A model generated the notes under the pieces. The model did not search any database, had not been told where the DNA came from, and saw only the letters and a program-made list of their open reading frames with translations. From assembly GCF_025602895.1 (NCBI RefSeq), contig NW_026516234.1, positions 310,001 through 374,000 on the forward strand: DNA of 64,000 nucleotides, given 5' to 3'. This stretch comes from Polychytrium aggregatum. Its lineage: Eukaryota; Chytridiomycota; Chytridiomycetes; Polychytriales. The position numbers and the translations under genes were made by a program. Of this stretch, positions 22,481-35,693 are shown piece by piece; the stretch's first letter is position 1, and each line of letters starts with the position of its first letter.

Positions 22481-24066
22481 TCAGGCAAAGACTCGCAAGA
22501 AACGGGCTTCCAGGGCCGAGACATCCATGCCAAAGACGACCACGGTGTTGTTGGAGCCCTGACGGCTCGAGCTGAACCAGTCGAGGGCCATCATTCCTCG
22601 GGACATCTGGCCGCCCAGCTCGATTTGCACGTTCCAGGCTTTGCTCTCGGTGACGAGGCTTTCGTCGAGGGCCACGAGCATGGCGTAGGCATCGCACATG
22701 GTGAAGGAGTTGGCCATCATAATGTACTCTTGGTGGTGGTTGGCGACGGAGCGGGGGCTTGGGGTATCGGTCAGGGCGGCAGTCATGTTCTGGATCTTGA
22801 CGAGGTCGTCGTACAGATAGCGGCATTGATCCTGGTATTTCGCCGCTACGGTTGCGATGAACCGGGACAGGGGTGTGCTTGGACTGACCTGCTGGATGCG
22901 GTCGAAAAGCGACCAGGCAAAGCCGTGGCGAATAGTGGTCTCCCAAGGAACCAGGGTCAGCTTGGGTGCGGGCGGGATCCCGGTGGGCGTCTGCACATCG
23001 TCCTGCTGCGACAGACGCTGGGACGCTGCAAAGACAATGTACGCTGCCTCGGGATCGTGGTGGAAGTTGAACTCGGCCGTGCGGTTCGAGTTGCCTTGGG
23101 CAAAGAGGCACCCGCCCATGATGACAATCGAAGCAACCTTGGAGAGAAAGTCGGGGTCGAGGGTGATGGCCAGAGCGATGTTGGTGAGCGGCCCGAGAGC
23201 GACGATTCTGTAGTGGCCGGGTCGTTGGTTTACCAGCCGGACAAGCGCATTGGCGGCGTGCTCATCTGGCGGATCCAGGTGGAGGGAGGTCGAGGACTGG
23301 AGCCAAGAAGGCGATGAGCAGCGAGGTGGATGGATGGGTTGGTTGGTTGGTTGTGGGTTGGTTGGTTGGTTGTGGGTCGGATTCGCAGACGATGTGCCCG
23401 AAATCAGCATCGAGCAGGGGGGGGGTTTCATCTAATGCTTGCTCAACAGCACGTTACCACTTCAGGGAGACGATCCGAAGCATCGCCAAAGCCGTCCTTG
23501 CCATGGCCTGGCCACTGCGAAGGAGGCGGTTGGCACGGCACCAAGGGCGCAGTTGCCCCGCCATAGACCTCGATGCCGAGGGATTCTCGGTCGGCAAGCG
23601 CAATCAGATACCGGCAGTTACGGACTCCACGCGAGACAGGCACATTGCCCGAGACCACCGTCACGGCCTTGGACCAACAGAGCGCACATGGGAGGAGGGT
23701 CAGAAGGCAGCCGGTGATGGCCTGGATAGTAATGATACCACGACGCATCACACAGAGGGCTGTCGCCGCCGCGACAGCTTCCCATAGCATAGTCGAGGAT
23801 GGCGTCGAGCAGGATACGCAGGATAATCCCACGACACCCCAATGCAGTTCAGCGCAGCGCAAGGCAGGCTGAGAAACGCGAGAGACGAGGAGGGCCCACC
23901 TTGAGAGGATTTGGATCGACCCGGAGAGCCAGAAGCAGCGCCGTCGCATCTGCACCGTGTTCGGAGCAAGTTAGATAGTCCCTTTTGGGCCCAAACGCGC
24001 GAGACAGACATGCAGCTCACCGTCGATTCCGAAATCGCTGTCGACGATCAGATTCGGGTCGCTCAT
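22481..24066 (-). CDS. Inosine-uridine preferring nucleoside hydrolase
   Basis: Four exons (24021-24066, 23900-23949, 23461-23667, 22481-23296) give 372 residues. The Ca2+-binding signature DSDFGIDDATALLLAL (D9-D16) is rebuilt only when exons 1 and 2 are joined. Other family marks are VSGNVP, GHGKDGFGD, LGPLTNIALA and MGG, AEFNFHHDPEAA, and a C-terminal CDAYAMLVALDE. The enzyme cleaves the N-glycosidic bond of ribonucleosides to base plus ribose in nucleoside salvage. No signal peptide is seen, so it is probably cytosolic. Exons 3 and 4 begin at phase 0. The donor used for exon 3 (GTGGTA) is not ideal. The last intron holds a GGTT repeat. Confidence 0.9.
23336..23386. repeat. GGTT-rich simple repeat in nucleoside hydrolase intron
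   Basis: GGTTGGTTGG tracts interrupted by TGT, lying between exons 3 and 4. Confidence 0.8.
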
Positions 24067-24661
24067 GGCTTGTGGGCGGCGACGGGCGTGGCGGATGGAG
24101 AGCCAGCTGGACAAAGGACAGGCAGGAAGGACGGACGGCAGCACGAAGAGCCAGTCAGCAGGACGGCGGTGTGCGCGAGTGGACGAGGCTGCGCTTGGCG
24201 CCATGACCACCAAGAGGCTCATGGGAACGGATGCATGACCGACGAGCGACAGCTGGCTGGCTGGCTGGCTGGCTAGCTGGCTGGGGCTGCGGGAGGCGAT
24301 GGGTCTGTTTGGGGATGGCGAGAGCAGAGACTCAAACAATGATAGGAACCAACGACAACACCACTGACAACACCAACGACAACACCACCGAACACCCAAT
24401 CAACACCCAGTCAACACCAACGAACAACACCACCGAACACCACCAACACCCAATCAACACCCAATCAACACTCTCGCCCACGTGCTCTTCTCGCGCGTTC
24501 TGGCAGCAGCCGCAGCACCCCCGTGACGCGCCCGCCCCGCGTGACCCGCCATTGTTGGCCGCCGCCGCAGTCACGCCCCGTCAGCGTTGACGGCGGCTGA
24601 CGGTCTGTTGCTCCCCCAGCCCGCCTCCGCCTCCGCCCCGCTCTGCTCTGCTCCTCGCCCT

Positions 24662-24674
24662 CGGGGTATAAAAG
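24662..24674 (+). promoter_or_regulatory. TATA-box-like element with no assigned gene
   Basis: GGGGTATAAAAGATG is a strong metazoan/fungal-type TATA match in an otherwise GC-rich stretch. No gene could be recognised directly downstream, so its meaning is open. Confidence 0.35.
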
Positions 24675-26007
24675 ATGCCCCGGCGGCCGGCCTCCCTTCG
24701 TCTCCATCGCACCCGCCTTCTCCAAGGCGTGGCTCATCCTCCTGTTTCCTTCCAATCCTGTTGCCTCCGGTGCCGCTCCAGGCTCGCTCGCTCCTGTCCT
24801 TGGATGCGTAACGCTGCTATCGTTCCTCCCCCCGCCCTCGCCTCGGCCCATGCACCGCATTTACCCTCCCGTTTCTCATCGATGTCGCAGAGCCTTTCCT
24901 CTCGCATCACCGTGTGGCCCGTCTGTCTTCAACAGCCTCCCTGTTCCGGCCAGTTCTGTCCAGGCCTTCCCTCGATGATGTTATTCCATGCCGGTGCTAT
25001 GCTCCGTGCCCATGTGTGGTTGTTCAGTTTCCACCCTGCCTCGTCCGACTCATTCTATTCGGAGGCCCGTGCTCCTCCGTGAGAGAGGGGGGCGTCCCTG
25101 TCGTTCTAATCTCCCTGCGTCAAGCTGCCTCGCCCCTACGCTGTATCTACCCAGCGCGAGAACGCAACCTGCCTCCGAGCAAGTTCCCTTGACCATCCAG
25201 TGCCGAACAACACCGTCATTCTCCCCCTTCCTCCTGAGGATACCCGGCGTCATCCGCCTTGGCTTCGCTCCCTTCCGCCTCCATACCGACGGCTGCGATC
25301 CTGGCAAGTGCATTCTCCCCTGCCTCCAGCCGCTCGTGTCCGGCAAGTCTCCATGCCGTCGTTCGCGCCGCCTGCGCCTGTCTCCGGGATGCCTCCGTGC
25401 TCCCGTCTAGTAAATCCTTGAGAACGTCCGTGAGAATCTCCCACACACGCCCAGGAGGAACAACCGCCACGAACCCATCTGTCGCAGCTCCCCTGCTGTG
25501 GACGCTTCGTGTACGTCTGTCGCCTGCCGCCTCTGGTCCTGCATCCTTGCAGCAATCACTGGATTCTGGCCCTGGCCCCCCTCCTTGTGCTGACCCCTGA
25601 ACTCCGCCAATGCGGCTCGTCTTCAACTTGCGCCATGCTTCCGGCTTCGTCAGCCCTCGTCCCCGAGGCCCGTGAACCTCGCTCAACGCACGCGTCACCC
25701 ACCTCCATTTGCGCCACTCGGTTCGTGTTGAACAGTGCCAACCGCTTCGTGCGTCGCCCAACTCGTCACTGCAGCTGTGAGAACGCCGTCGCTCGTCCAT
25801 CACCACGCCGCATCCCCGTCTCCAGTACAGCCCGCATCTCTCCAGTCGCCTCTCTGAAGGCCTCAAGCCATCTTCAAGCCAGCTTACCCCAGCCATCTCA
25901 ATCTCAATCTCAATCTCAACCTCAACACCGCATATCCAGCAGAAACAGCTCAACGCATTTGCCACACATGGATCCCAATCCAGTTCCAGCGAAAGCGGTT
26001 CGTTCCC

Positions 26008-26390
26008 AACAGAGGCTCGTGTTCCTCTGCCCCGATGGATGCACTCGTTCGGCTGCGAGGCTCGTGTTCCTCGCTCGGTTCAGAGGCCCGTGTCCTCTTG
26101 CTCGGTCGTGAGGCTCGTGTTCCTCACCGGAGGCCCGTGTTCCTCCCGTCAATGCGCTTGTGGCCGAGGCTCGTGTTCCTCGCGTCGTCAACTCACCTCG
26201 CCGGTTGTTTTCGTCTGAGGCCCGTGTTCCTCGCTCGATGGTGGCATCCGAGGCCCGTGTTCCTCGTGCAAGGTGTATCGATGAGGCTCGTGTTCCTCAT
26301 GCAAGGATGGATGTGTCGATGAGGCTCGTGTTCCTCGTGGAAGTCTGTTCGCCCATGTCCCCGTTTCTGGAGGCCCGTGTTCCTCCGTGC
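26008..26390. repeat. Dispersed 16-bp motif array GAGGCYCGTGTTCCTC
   Basis: At least ten copies in under 400 bp, spaced irregularly by roughly 10-50 bp of unrelated sequence. Single outlying copies occur near 25062, 25661 and 26712. The motif ends form GAGG...CCTC, an imperfect inverted repeat. Unlike a tandem satellite, the spacers differ, so the motif itself seems to be conserved or spreading. Confidence 0.85.
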
Positions 26391-26892
26391 AAGTACCACC
26401 AGTCCCCCCCGGTTGGCTCGCTGAGGTTGTCAAAGTTAGTGGGGTTTCAAGATCGCAAGGGGTGTTGCCCTGTGTCCCATGGCCCAGTTCGGTTCGGTTC
26501 GGTTCAGTTCGGTTTCCCTGGTTTCGGCTCGGTTCCCTGGTTCGGATTGGCTTGACTCGGTTCAGTTGGTTCCGGTTTCGGGATTGGTTCGGCTCGCGGC
26601 TATTCGGTTTCGGTTTCAGTTTCGGTTCGGCTCCGTTGTTCCGGTTGAGGTCCCTTCGTCCGGCATCTTCTCTGGCTCAAAATATCAAGTTGGCCATGCA
26701 TCCCGCTGCTCCGAGGCCCGTGTCCTCGATGTCAACTTTGGCTCCCCCTCTTCTACCCTGGCTCTGCAATCAATGTATCTCTCCAAGCGTAGTCCGCCCT
26801 GTTATGGCAACTGTTCGATGTTCGATGGATGTAGCATTTGATGATTGTATGAAGCGAGAGCGCAAGTCTGTGCATCAAGGATCAAGATATTC

Positions 26893-27002
26893 ATCAAGGC
26901 ACTCAGCAAAGAACATCAAGGCACTCAGCAAAGAACATCAAGGCACTCAGCAAAGAACATCAAGGCACTCAGCAAAGAACATCAAGGCACTCAGCAAAGA
27001 AC
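26893..27002. repeat. 22-bp satellite, five copies
   Basis: Five practically identical 22-bp units starting ATCAAGGCACTCAGCAAAGA, followed by a decayed sixth. They read through without stop in two forward frames but have no coding context. Confidence 0.9.
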
Positions 27003-28513
27003 ACCAAGACACTCAAGCTCCCCATCCCCTACCCTTCTATGGCTGCGGCTCCTCCTCTTGGCGTCGGCCGCAGCCCGTCTTCAGCTGCTAAGTATCGCCG
27101 ATTTCCCTTGCCGTTTCGTGGCTGCCACTCGAGTTATCCGACCAGCGTCGGTAACGTCTCCACGCCTCCGTGGTTTGCAGGGGTTTATCCCCACAGGCTA
27201 CTGCCCTCCCATCGGTAAGTCTTGAGTTTTGCTGCGTCTGATCGGAAGCAATGGCTTCTCTCATTGGGAACAGCCTTGCTAAGCCGCGTCCGTCCTTCCG
27301 CTGCTCATCGCACTGGGACATCTGCGCTCGACCGGTGGAGCATCCATCCTGATGAAGGGTGCGCGAAGAAACCGCTGCTACCTTGCTCAGTCGTGGATAT
27401 GACGGATGGATCTCGCGGATCGGTGGATGGAATGGAATGAATGCATGAATGCACGAAGGGATGGAGCTACCGCCAAGGTCTCCCGCGATCAAGCGTCGCC
27501 CCTCCTGCCTCGTCAACGTGTGGCCGTGAACCCACGACGAAGAGTAGCCCAACACGGTGTGCCCCTCCTGCCAGCCCCTTCCCCTGTGGTGCCCAAGCTG
27601 TCTGTCGACAACCCGCAAGTCCTGGAAGAGAAGAACGAATACGGTTTCCTCGGTTCTGTGCTTCGGTTTAGCAGTCCGCAACTCTTCCGGCAAGGGCTTG
27701 TCCATCCGCGGCCGGTCGTCCGTGGGGCAAGGTGATCTGCGGATCTCCCGTTGTCCACTCCGCAAACCAGTCGGAACGGAATGGGAACCGGCTCGGTGGC
27801 TCCCTGAAAGCGGTAATCCTCTTCGATACTTTTCTACACAACCCAGGGCTTGGATGTTCGTCTCTCTCTTTCGCGGATGGCTCCGGTCAAGCTGAAGAGC
27901 GAACCCTACCCAATGTTGGCCCGATTCTCCCCCATCAACGCTCGAGCAAGACGTTTCGGACTCGCTCTGTTGCCGGCAAAGAACACAGCAGCGCTGTCGA
28001 TGGGAGGAGAGGAGGGAGAGGGACGAGCCCGGTTCTGTCTGTTGTTCGCTAGTTGCATCGTTTGCCTGTCATGGTTTGCGGGGTTGTGGTTTGGATCGAC
28101 GGCAATGGCAACAATGACCCCCGGAGAACGGCTTTTCGACAACGGACAGGACTCGGTGGTGGCAGCGGGCGGCTGCTGGTTGGGTCTGGATGGTGCGGTT
28201 GTTGCGTCATGTACTCTTCGGCAGCGCTCAATACATATACTCTTTGGCACCTCAATGTTTCATATCGATGTACGATCCCGGCACCGATGTTCCTGGGCTC
28301 TTGAGGGCGCTGCTTGGGCGTTTTCAGCCATTCGCAGCCATTCACAGTCGTTTACATGGCCAAGCGCTGTCGGCTGCGAGGGGGTGGCTGATCGGGCTCG
28401 TCAGCCACCAGGAGCCAATGCAGCACACCTGTGTCGGGGATCTCGATGCCATGTGGGGGGAGATAAAGTCAGTGGTTGTATCAACTATTTCCGCGGTCAA
28501 CTCATATGCTCGT

Positions 28514-28566
28514 TACATCCATTCGTTCATCCGTTCGTTCATCCGTTCGTTCATCCGTTCACTCAT
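28514..28566. repeat. 12-bp tandem repeat CGTTCATCCGTT
   Basis: About four copies of a CATCCGTTCGTT unit in the intergenic region before thioredoxin reductase. Confidence 0.8.
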
Positions 28567-29134
28567 TCATCCGCGGCCTTTGTCGGCCCACTCCCGTCCC
28601 CGCCGCCTCGGCGCGGTCTCGTCTCGCCCTCGCGGCCGTGTTCTCGGCTGGCTCGCGGCGTTATCGCTTTGGTCTTCGCTCGGTCGCCTTGCCCTGTCCT
28701 TTCGTCTGTTGCTGCCCTTGGCCCATCTCGATGAAGAGAGATCCGTCGCCCTCCAAGCAAGACTCTGCCAGCAAGTACGTCCTGCTGCCCAGCACCCCCC
28801 CCCGACCGACTGCCGTTTCTCCTTCGCTCCTTCCCCCACTCCCCCCCCCATTTCAAATTCGCCCCTTTCGTCCCCGATGGCTCCTCCGTGATCCACCCAG
28901 CAACCCGATTGGCCTCGTGTCTGCACTCGTCGCCTGCCCTCTTTCCCCTCGTTTTGTTTGTCAGCGCCTGGGGGCTTATCCGCCACTCTCCGTTTTTTCC
29001 CCTCCCCGGCTTCGCCTCCATCGATCTGTCGTGCTCTGTCTCTCATCTTATCCACGATCCCTGCCCTTCCCACCTCACCCGATCGCTGTATGTCTCCGTT
29101 GCTGCCGAGATCATCGGCCATGTCGCCGTCCTGA

Positions 29135-31433
<2,299 letters not shown>

Positions 31434-32715
31434 ATGTATAGTACGCCTCTCCCTCCCTTCTCAATCCATTTCGAGAGCATAACATACCGGTGGTCGGATA
31501 GACAGAATTCAGACCGAGTGGGCGGACGAAAGAATGAGAGGTGGAGGGAGGAGGAAGGAAGGGGCCGATGTGCCCAGGATTTGAAAGGGAACGATGCTCA
31601 ACACATCCCATCACTGGAATCGTGCGGTACCGTTGATCATACTGCCTCGAATGTCTGCATGTGCTTGCTTGGGTGTCTGAGCTGTGTGGGAATGAACTTA
31701 TTCGGTTCTCAGTGAAATGAAGTGAGTCAGTTGCATATATGACTGGCGTTGCCGCAAGTGGGAAACGCCTCATTCGTGGTGTGCGGTTTCTGGGGTTCCT
31801 CGGGTGAATGGAGTGGATGGGATGGGTTGGGCAGGAGGAACGGGTGAATGGAGGGAGTGAGATTGACAGGACGGGAGCAGGCCGCGGATCATTTGCCGCC
31901 CACTCCACCAAGCTGCCAATCACGATGGCACGGTAAATTTTCTCCTTTCTTTGGTTGAACCTTTCATTTCGCAATTATCTTTCGCGAAGCAACAAAAAAA
32001 AAAAAAAAAAAAAACGGGTCGAGCAAGCAAAAGCAAAAGATAGATAGAGAGTGTGTGTGCGTATGTCGTATGTGCGTGTGGGAGATACGGGTGATGGTCA
32101 TGGTCGTGGTCCATGAGGTCTATAGCGAATGCGGGAGTAACAGTCCATCTGCCTTGCTGCAAATATGCCTTGCTGCATCTGACTCGGCGCCAGACAGTCC
32201 CTTCTGCATCTGTTTCTACTGGATCCGAGCGATGGAGGAAGTGGCGTGAAGCAAAGGAGGGGGGGAGACACATCTACGCTACAAGCACACAGCACAGACA
32301 CTGGAAAGTGATGAAGGAGGAGGAGAGGGTGTTGGTGTTGCTGTTGGTGTTGGTGTGAGTGAAATGCAAGTGTGGCATCAGAGCATCCACTTTCGGATTC
32401 GCATCACAAGGACATCTATGCTGGATGAAGCGGGGACTCGCATTGTCACGGATCTGAGCAAATCCGAACGAGCCTGCTTCTGGCGGTGCCGGCGATACGA
32501 TACGATACGATACGATACGATACCAAAGGCAATGTGCAGAGCGTTAGCATCGACTGTGGGTGGCCGAAAGCCGATTGCTCAGTTCCAGCTTTGCATCGCT
32601 TTCGGTGGATGGGTGCCATTTCGTTCCATCTACGGCTGGGCCTCTCCAAGAGCCCACCAGAGAACTTGTCGTCGCTATGAATATATGTGTATGTATGTAT
32701 GTATATTACCTACGC
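31434..32715. other. Convergent intergenic region with simple repeats
   Basis: 3' flanks of TrxR and the minus-strand gene at 32716. It contains an A22 run at 31991-32012, short GT runs, and GATAC pentanucleotides at 32495-32522. No gene recognised. Confidence 0.6.
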
Positions 32716-33619
32716 TTAACGCTGACCCCGTATCTTGGAGCGGGACGAGCGCACAGACTTTGTCGCTGCGATGCTTCCTGCTTGCGACGACGAGGGTGAT
32801 CGCGATGATCCTGTCGAGGAAGGCGATGCCGACCGAGCAGTGGTACTTCTCGAGGGCGAGCCTCCAGCTCCTGCGCTAGCGCCGCCGCTGCTGCTGCCGA
32901 CACTGCCATTGCTGCCGACGCTGATGCCGACGGGGCGGCTGTAGGGTGTCTTGCGGGGCGACAGCGATGCAGACGATCGAAGGCGGATGCTATTTCCGTT
33001 GGCCAGAGAGGCCAGGTCGTCCGACAGATTCCTCCGGTCGCCCAGCTGGGCATAGTAGATCGACGCTGGCACCGACTCTTCGTCGCTGGAGCGGTACCGA
33101 CGCGGCAAGTTCCAGCGGGAGATGCCAATGTACTGGTAGTAGCATGTTGTCGAGACAAGCGGATCAGCAGCAGCAGCAGCAGCATTGGTGCCGGGAGCGC
33201 GAAGGAGAGCCATCGGACAGGTCAGAGCCCGAGCATCGGCCGAGCCGGCTGGCAGACTCGACGATGAGCCATCCGAGTATGAGTCGCATGGGCTGGCGAT
33301 ATCGCCCGGCAGACTGATCCTCTCGGCCTGGGCAGGAGCGTCACAGGGCGACGACTTGCTGGCGACGGCGAGGAGCTCCGCGAGGCCATCGGCGCCATGT
33401 AAATCCGTCGGGGTTTCATCGGCCCTTGGCAGAGCGAGCAGCGACTCTGCGGCATCCAACGACTCTGGCTGCGAGCTCAGGGCGGCCAGCGGGGGCAGTT
33501 GCCGCTGAGGCTCGCAGGCCAAGGCCGTGGGCGTAGCGACAGGTTCTGGATCCGAGAGGGCCATGGAAAGATCCGAGGTTGCGCTGGCCGATTCTGACAG
33601 CGAGCTTGGGGCCGATGGG

Positions 33620-33650
<31 letters not shown>

Positions 33651-33903
33651 CAGCAGCAGTCGCTGTTGCCGAGGGAGCCTTGCATCGCAGCGATGCCGGG
33701 AGAGCCAGGTCGTAGGCGTACGGGCTGCCAAACTCGAGCTTGACGAGTACCCCGGGCTGCGAGTACGCCTCGCGGGCAGAGATGGATCTCATGGGAGTCG
33801 ACTTTTTTCGCTTCGAGGGCGCCAGCCCACACGGCCCGTCGTACTCGGTGCGGTACTGCATCGAAGCCTGGGCGAGACAGGGAAACTCGAAGGACTGGAT
33901 CAT
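32716..33903 (-). CDS. Low-complexity protein of unknown function
   Basis: A single open frame of 395 residues from the ATG at 33903; the frame extends further upstream without stop, but that part lacks coding character. Two non-repetitive segments look structured: the N-terminus (SFEFPCLAQASMQYRTEYDG, then GVLVKLEFGSPYAYDLALP) and a middle part (CYYQYIGISRWNLPRRY, ASIYYAQLGDRRNLSDDLA). Between and after them lie an alanine run encoded largely by GCx codons (about residues 82-100), Ser/Pro-rich stretches and a Ser/Gly/Arg-rich tail. No domain, signal peptide or membrane helix was recognised. It may be a disordered regulatory or scaffold protein. It is divergent from SRP9. Confidence 0.6.
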
Positions 33904-35693
33904 GGGTGTGCCCGAGCTTGGCAGCGGCGATGGAGGGAGAGGAGAGGAAGGGAAGACGGAGAGGCTGGTTGCGGGAAGAAAACGGCGTGGGTTCCGCAGA
34001 GTTGGGCAGGGAATGGCGTCCAAGTCCACAACGAATCTGGAGAACAAGGGGGAAGGACCACGGCTATACAAGATACCACAGCGGAGGCGGGAAATGGCTG
34101 GCACACAGCAGGAGGGGGCGACTGGTGCGAGAAGACCGAGGCCAAGGGAAACGGACTGGGTCGGGACGGTGGTGGTAGAAAGAGCGGGAGCGGGAAGCCG
34201 ATGGGCGGATGAGTTTCCAGGCCGATGGAAGAACCAACCAGTCCACGGGGGGGGGAATCAATGAGCACGGAACAGAGCCCAAGTTCAGCGGCAGGTGCGA
34301 GGGCGGCGTGTTTGGCCCTTGGCGAACAGGGAGAGAGGAGGGATGCTGACGAAGGACTGGCGAGGAACTAGCGAAGGGCTGTGCGATAGGACGACGCAGA
34401 CACGAGGGCAGACCCGAGGGCAGACCGAGATGACGAAAGTAAAGAAGCGATGCGAGAGCCGACCGCAGGAGCGCAGGACCGGCCTTGGCCGAGGAAGCGG
34501 CACTGGATCAGGGGTGTGCAAAATGGCGCCTTGGGACGAGCCGCACGATTGGGCGACGAGAAGACAAGCACGGCGTGCAAGCAGGCGAGCGCTGGACCAG
34601 CGGCGGTGTGCGGACGACCGAACGATAGATCAACGAGGGTATGCGAGCGGCCGGACGAACAACGGCGATGGAGCGGTGGATGGACATCGACGACCGGGCC
34701 AGCAGGACCAGGGTGGGCGGACGGATGCAGGTGCCCGGACGCAACAGCGCGGGCGGAGGGGTCCTTGGGCCCGAGGGCGATGGCCGAGCAGAGCCGCATC
34801 GACGGGTGGTGGCAGAGGTGTTATCAGCAACAGGAGTGTTATCAACAACGGAAGTGTTATCAACAACGGAAGTGTTATCAGTGCTGAGCAGGATGTGGAA
34901 GAGTGCCATTGCTGTGTATATTTGGCATTTGATACAATCTATATTTCCTTATAGCAAGTGCAGCGGGAAACGGGTCGGCGTCGCCCGTGTTCCTTCGCAC
35001 AGCAGCCGCTGCCTGTTGCTGGTTTGGTGGGGGTGGGACCTTGTCATGAGATACAATATGCATCCGACCATCTGGACACCCCACAGTCTGTCGGCTTCAG
35101 GATGGCCTGGTCGAACAAATCGCTCGCCAAGTGTGTCTATGGCCTGGAGAATCTCTGATGAATGGATGTGTATTCCCACCCAGAGAAAGACTACTGCCCG
35201 GAATAAGCGAGGTACCCCTTTGGTCCTGGACAGACTGTATATCGCCATCGGTGCCTGTCCGTATTGACGAACCTGCACACCGAACATGGGCATTCCGCTT
35301 GACATGGCTGGACAACCTGAAATGCTTGAAATGCATTGAATGCATGGAATGCTGTCGCCGCGGTTCCTGCCAGCAACAGCCTTGGCTGACGAGATATGCT
35401 GCCCGCTACAATCTGCTACAATCTGCTGCGATCTGCTCCGATTTGCTGCAAGCCTACAGCGCCCACCTGGGCTCGGCCTTGCGGGCTGCAGTCGATGCGG
35501 CACCGTGCTTTCGACCCAGAGCCACACGTCCTGTGCCCAGATTTCCGTGAGGATGCTGGATCGAGTGTGTCTGCCGGCTCGAATGGCGAGTCTGCGTTCG
35601 AATGCGCCCTCGCTCTTGTGTGTTGATCTTCTCGCTTCCTCGGGCTCTGTCGCTGTCCTCTCCTCTCCGCTCCACTCCTCCAAAGCGCTCGCC
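33904..35693. other. Intergenic, between divergent genes
   Basis: 1.8 kb between the low-complexity protein gene (minus) and SRP9 (plus). It holds an 18-bp repeat at 34819-34882. A 219-codon frame at 34295 is Arg/Gly-rich without a domain and is not called. Confidence 0.5.
34819..34882. repeat. 18-bp tandem repeat, 3.5 copies
   Basis: Unit TGTTATCAACAACGGAAG; the first copy is diverged and the last is partial. Confidence 0.85.

Noticed and set aside
22184-23317. 377-codon plus-strand frame
   Set aside because: Antisense to the nucleoside hydrolase last exon, which carries all the family motifs.
24356-24475. Possible CRISPR-like array
   Set aside because: Degenerate AACACC low-complexity DNA with no constant repeat or spacer structure; the context is eukaryotic.
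25216-25965. 249-codon minus-strand frame with a helical-looking end
   Set aside because: The last 60 residues look somewhat protein-like (VWEILTDVLKDLLDG), but no family, start or further exons could be supported; left as a possibility only.
27850-28734. 294-codon plus-strand frame
   Set aside because: No domain, no similarity to anything known, partly made of a repeat (HPFV), overlaps other frames of similar length.
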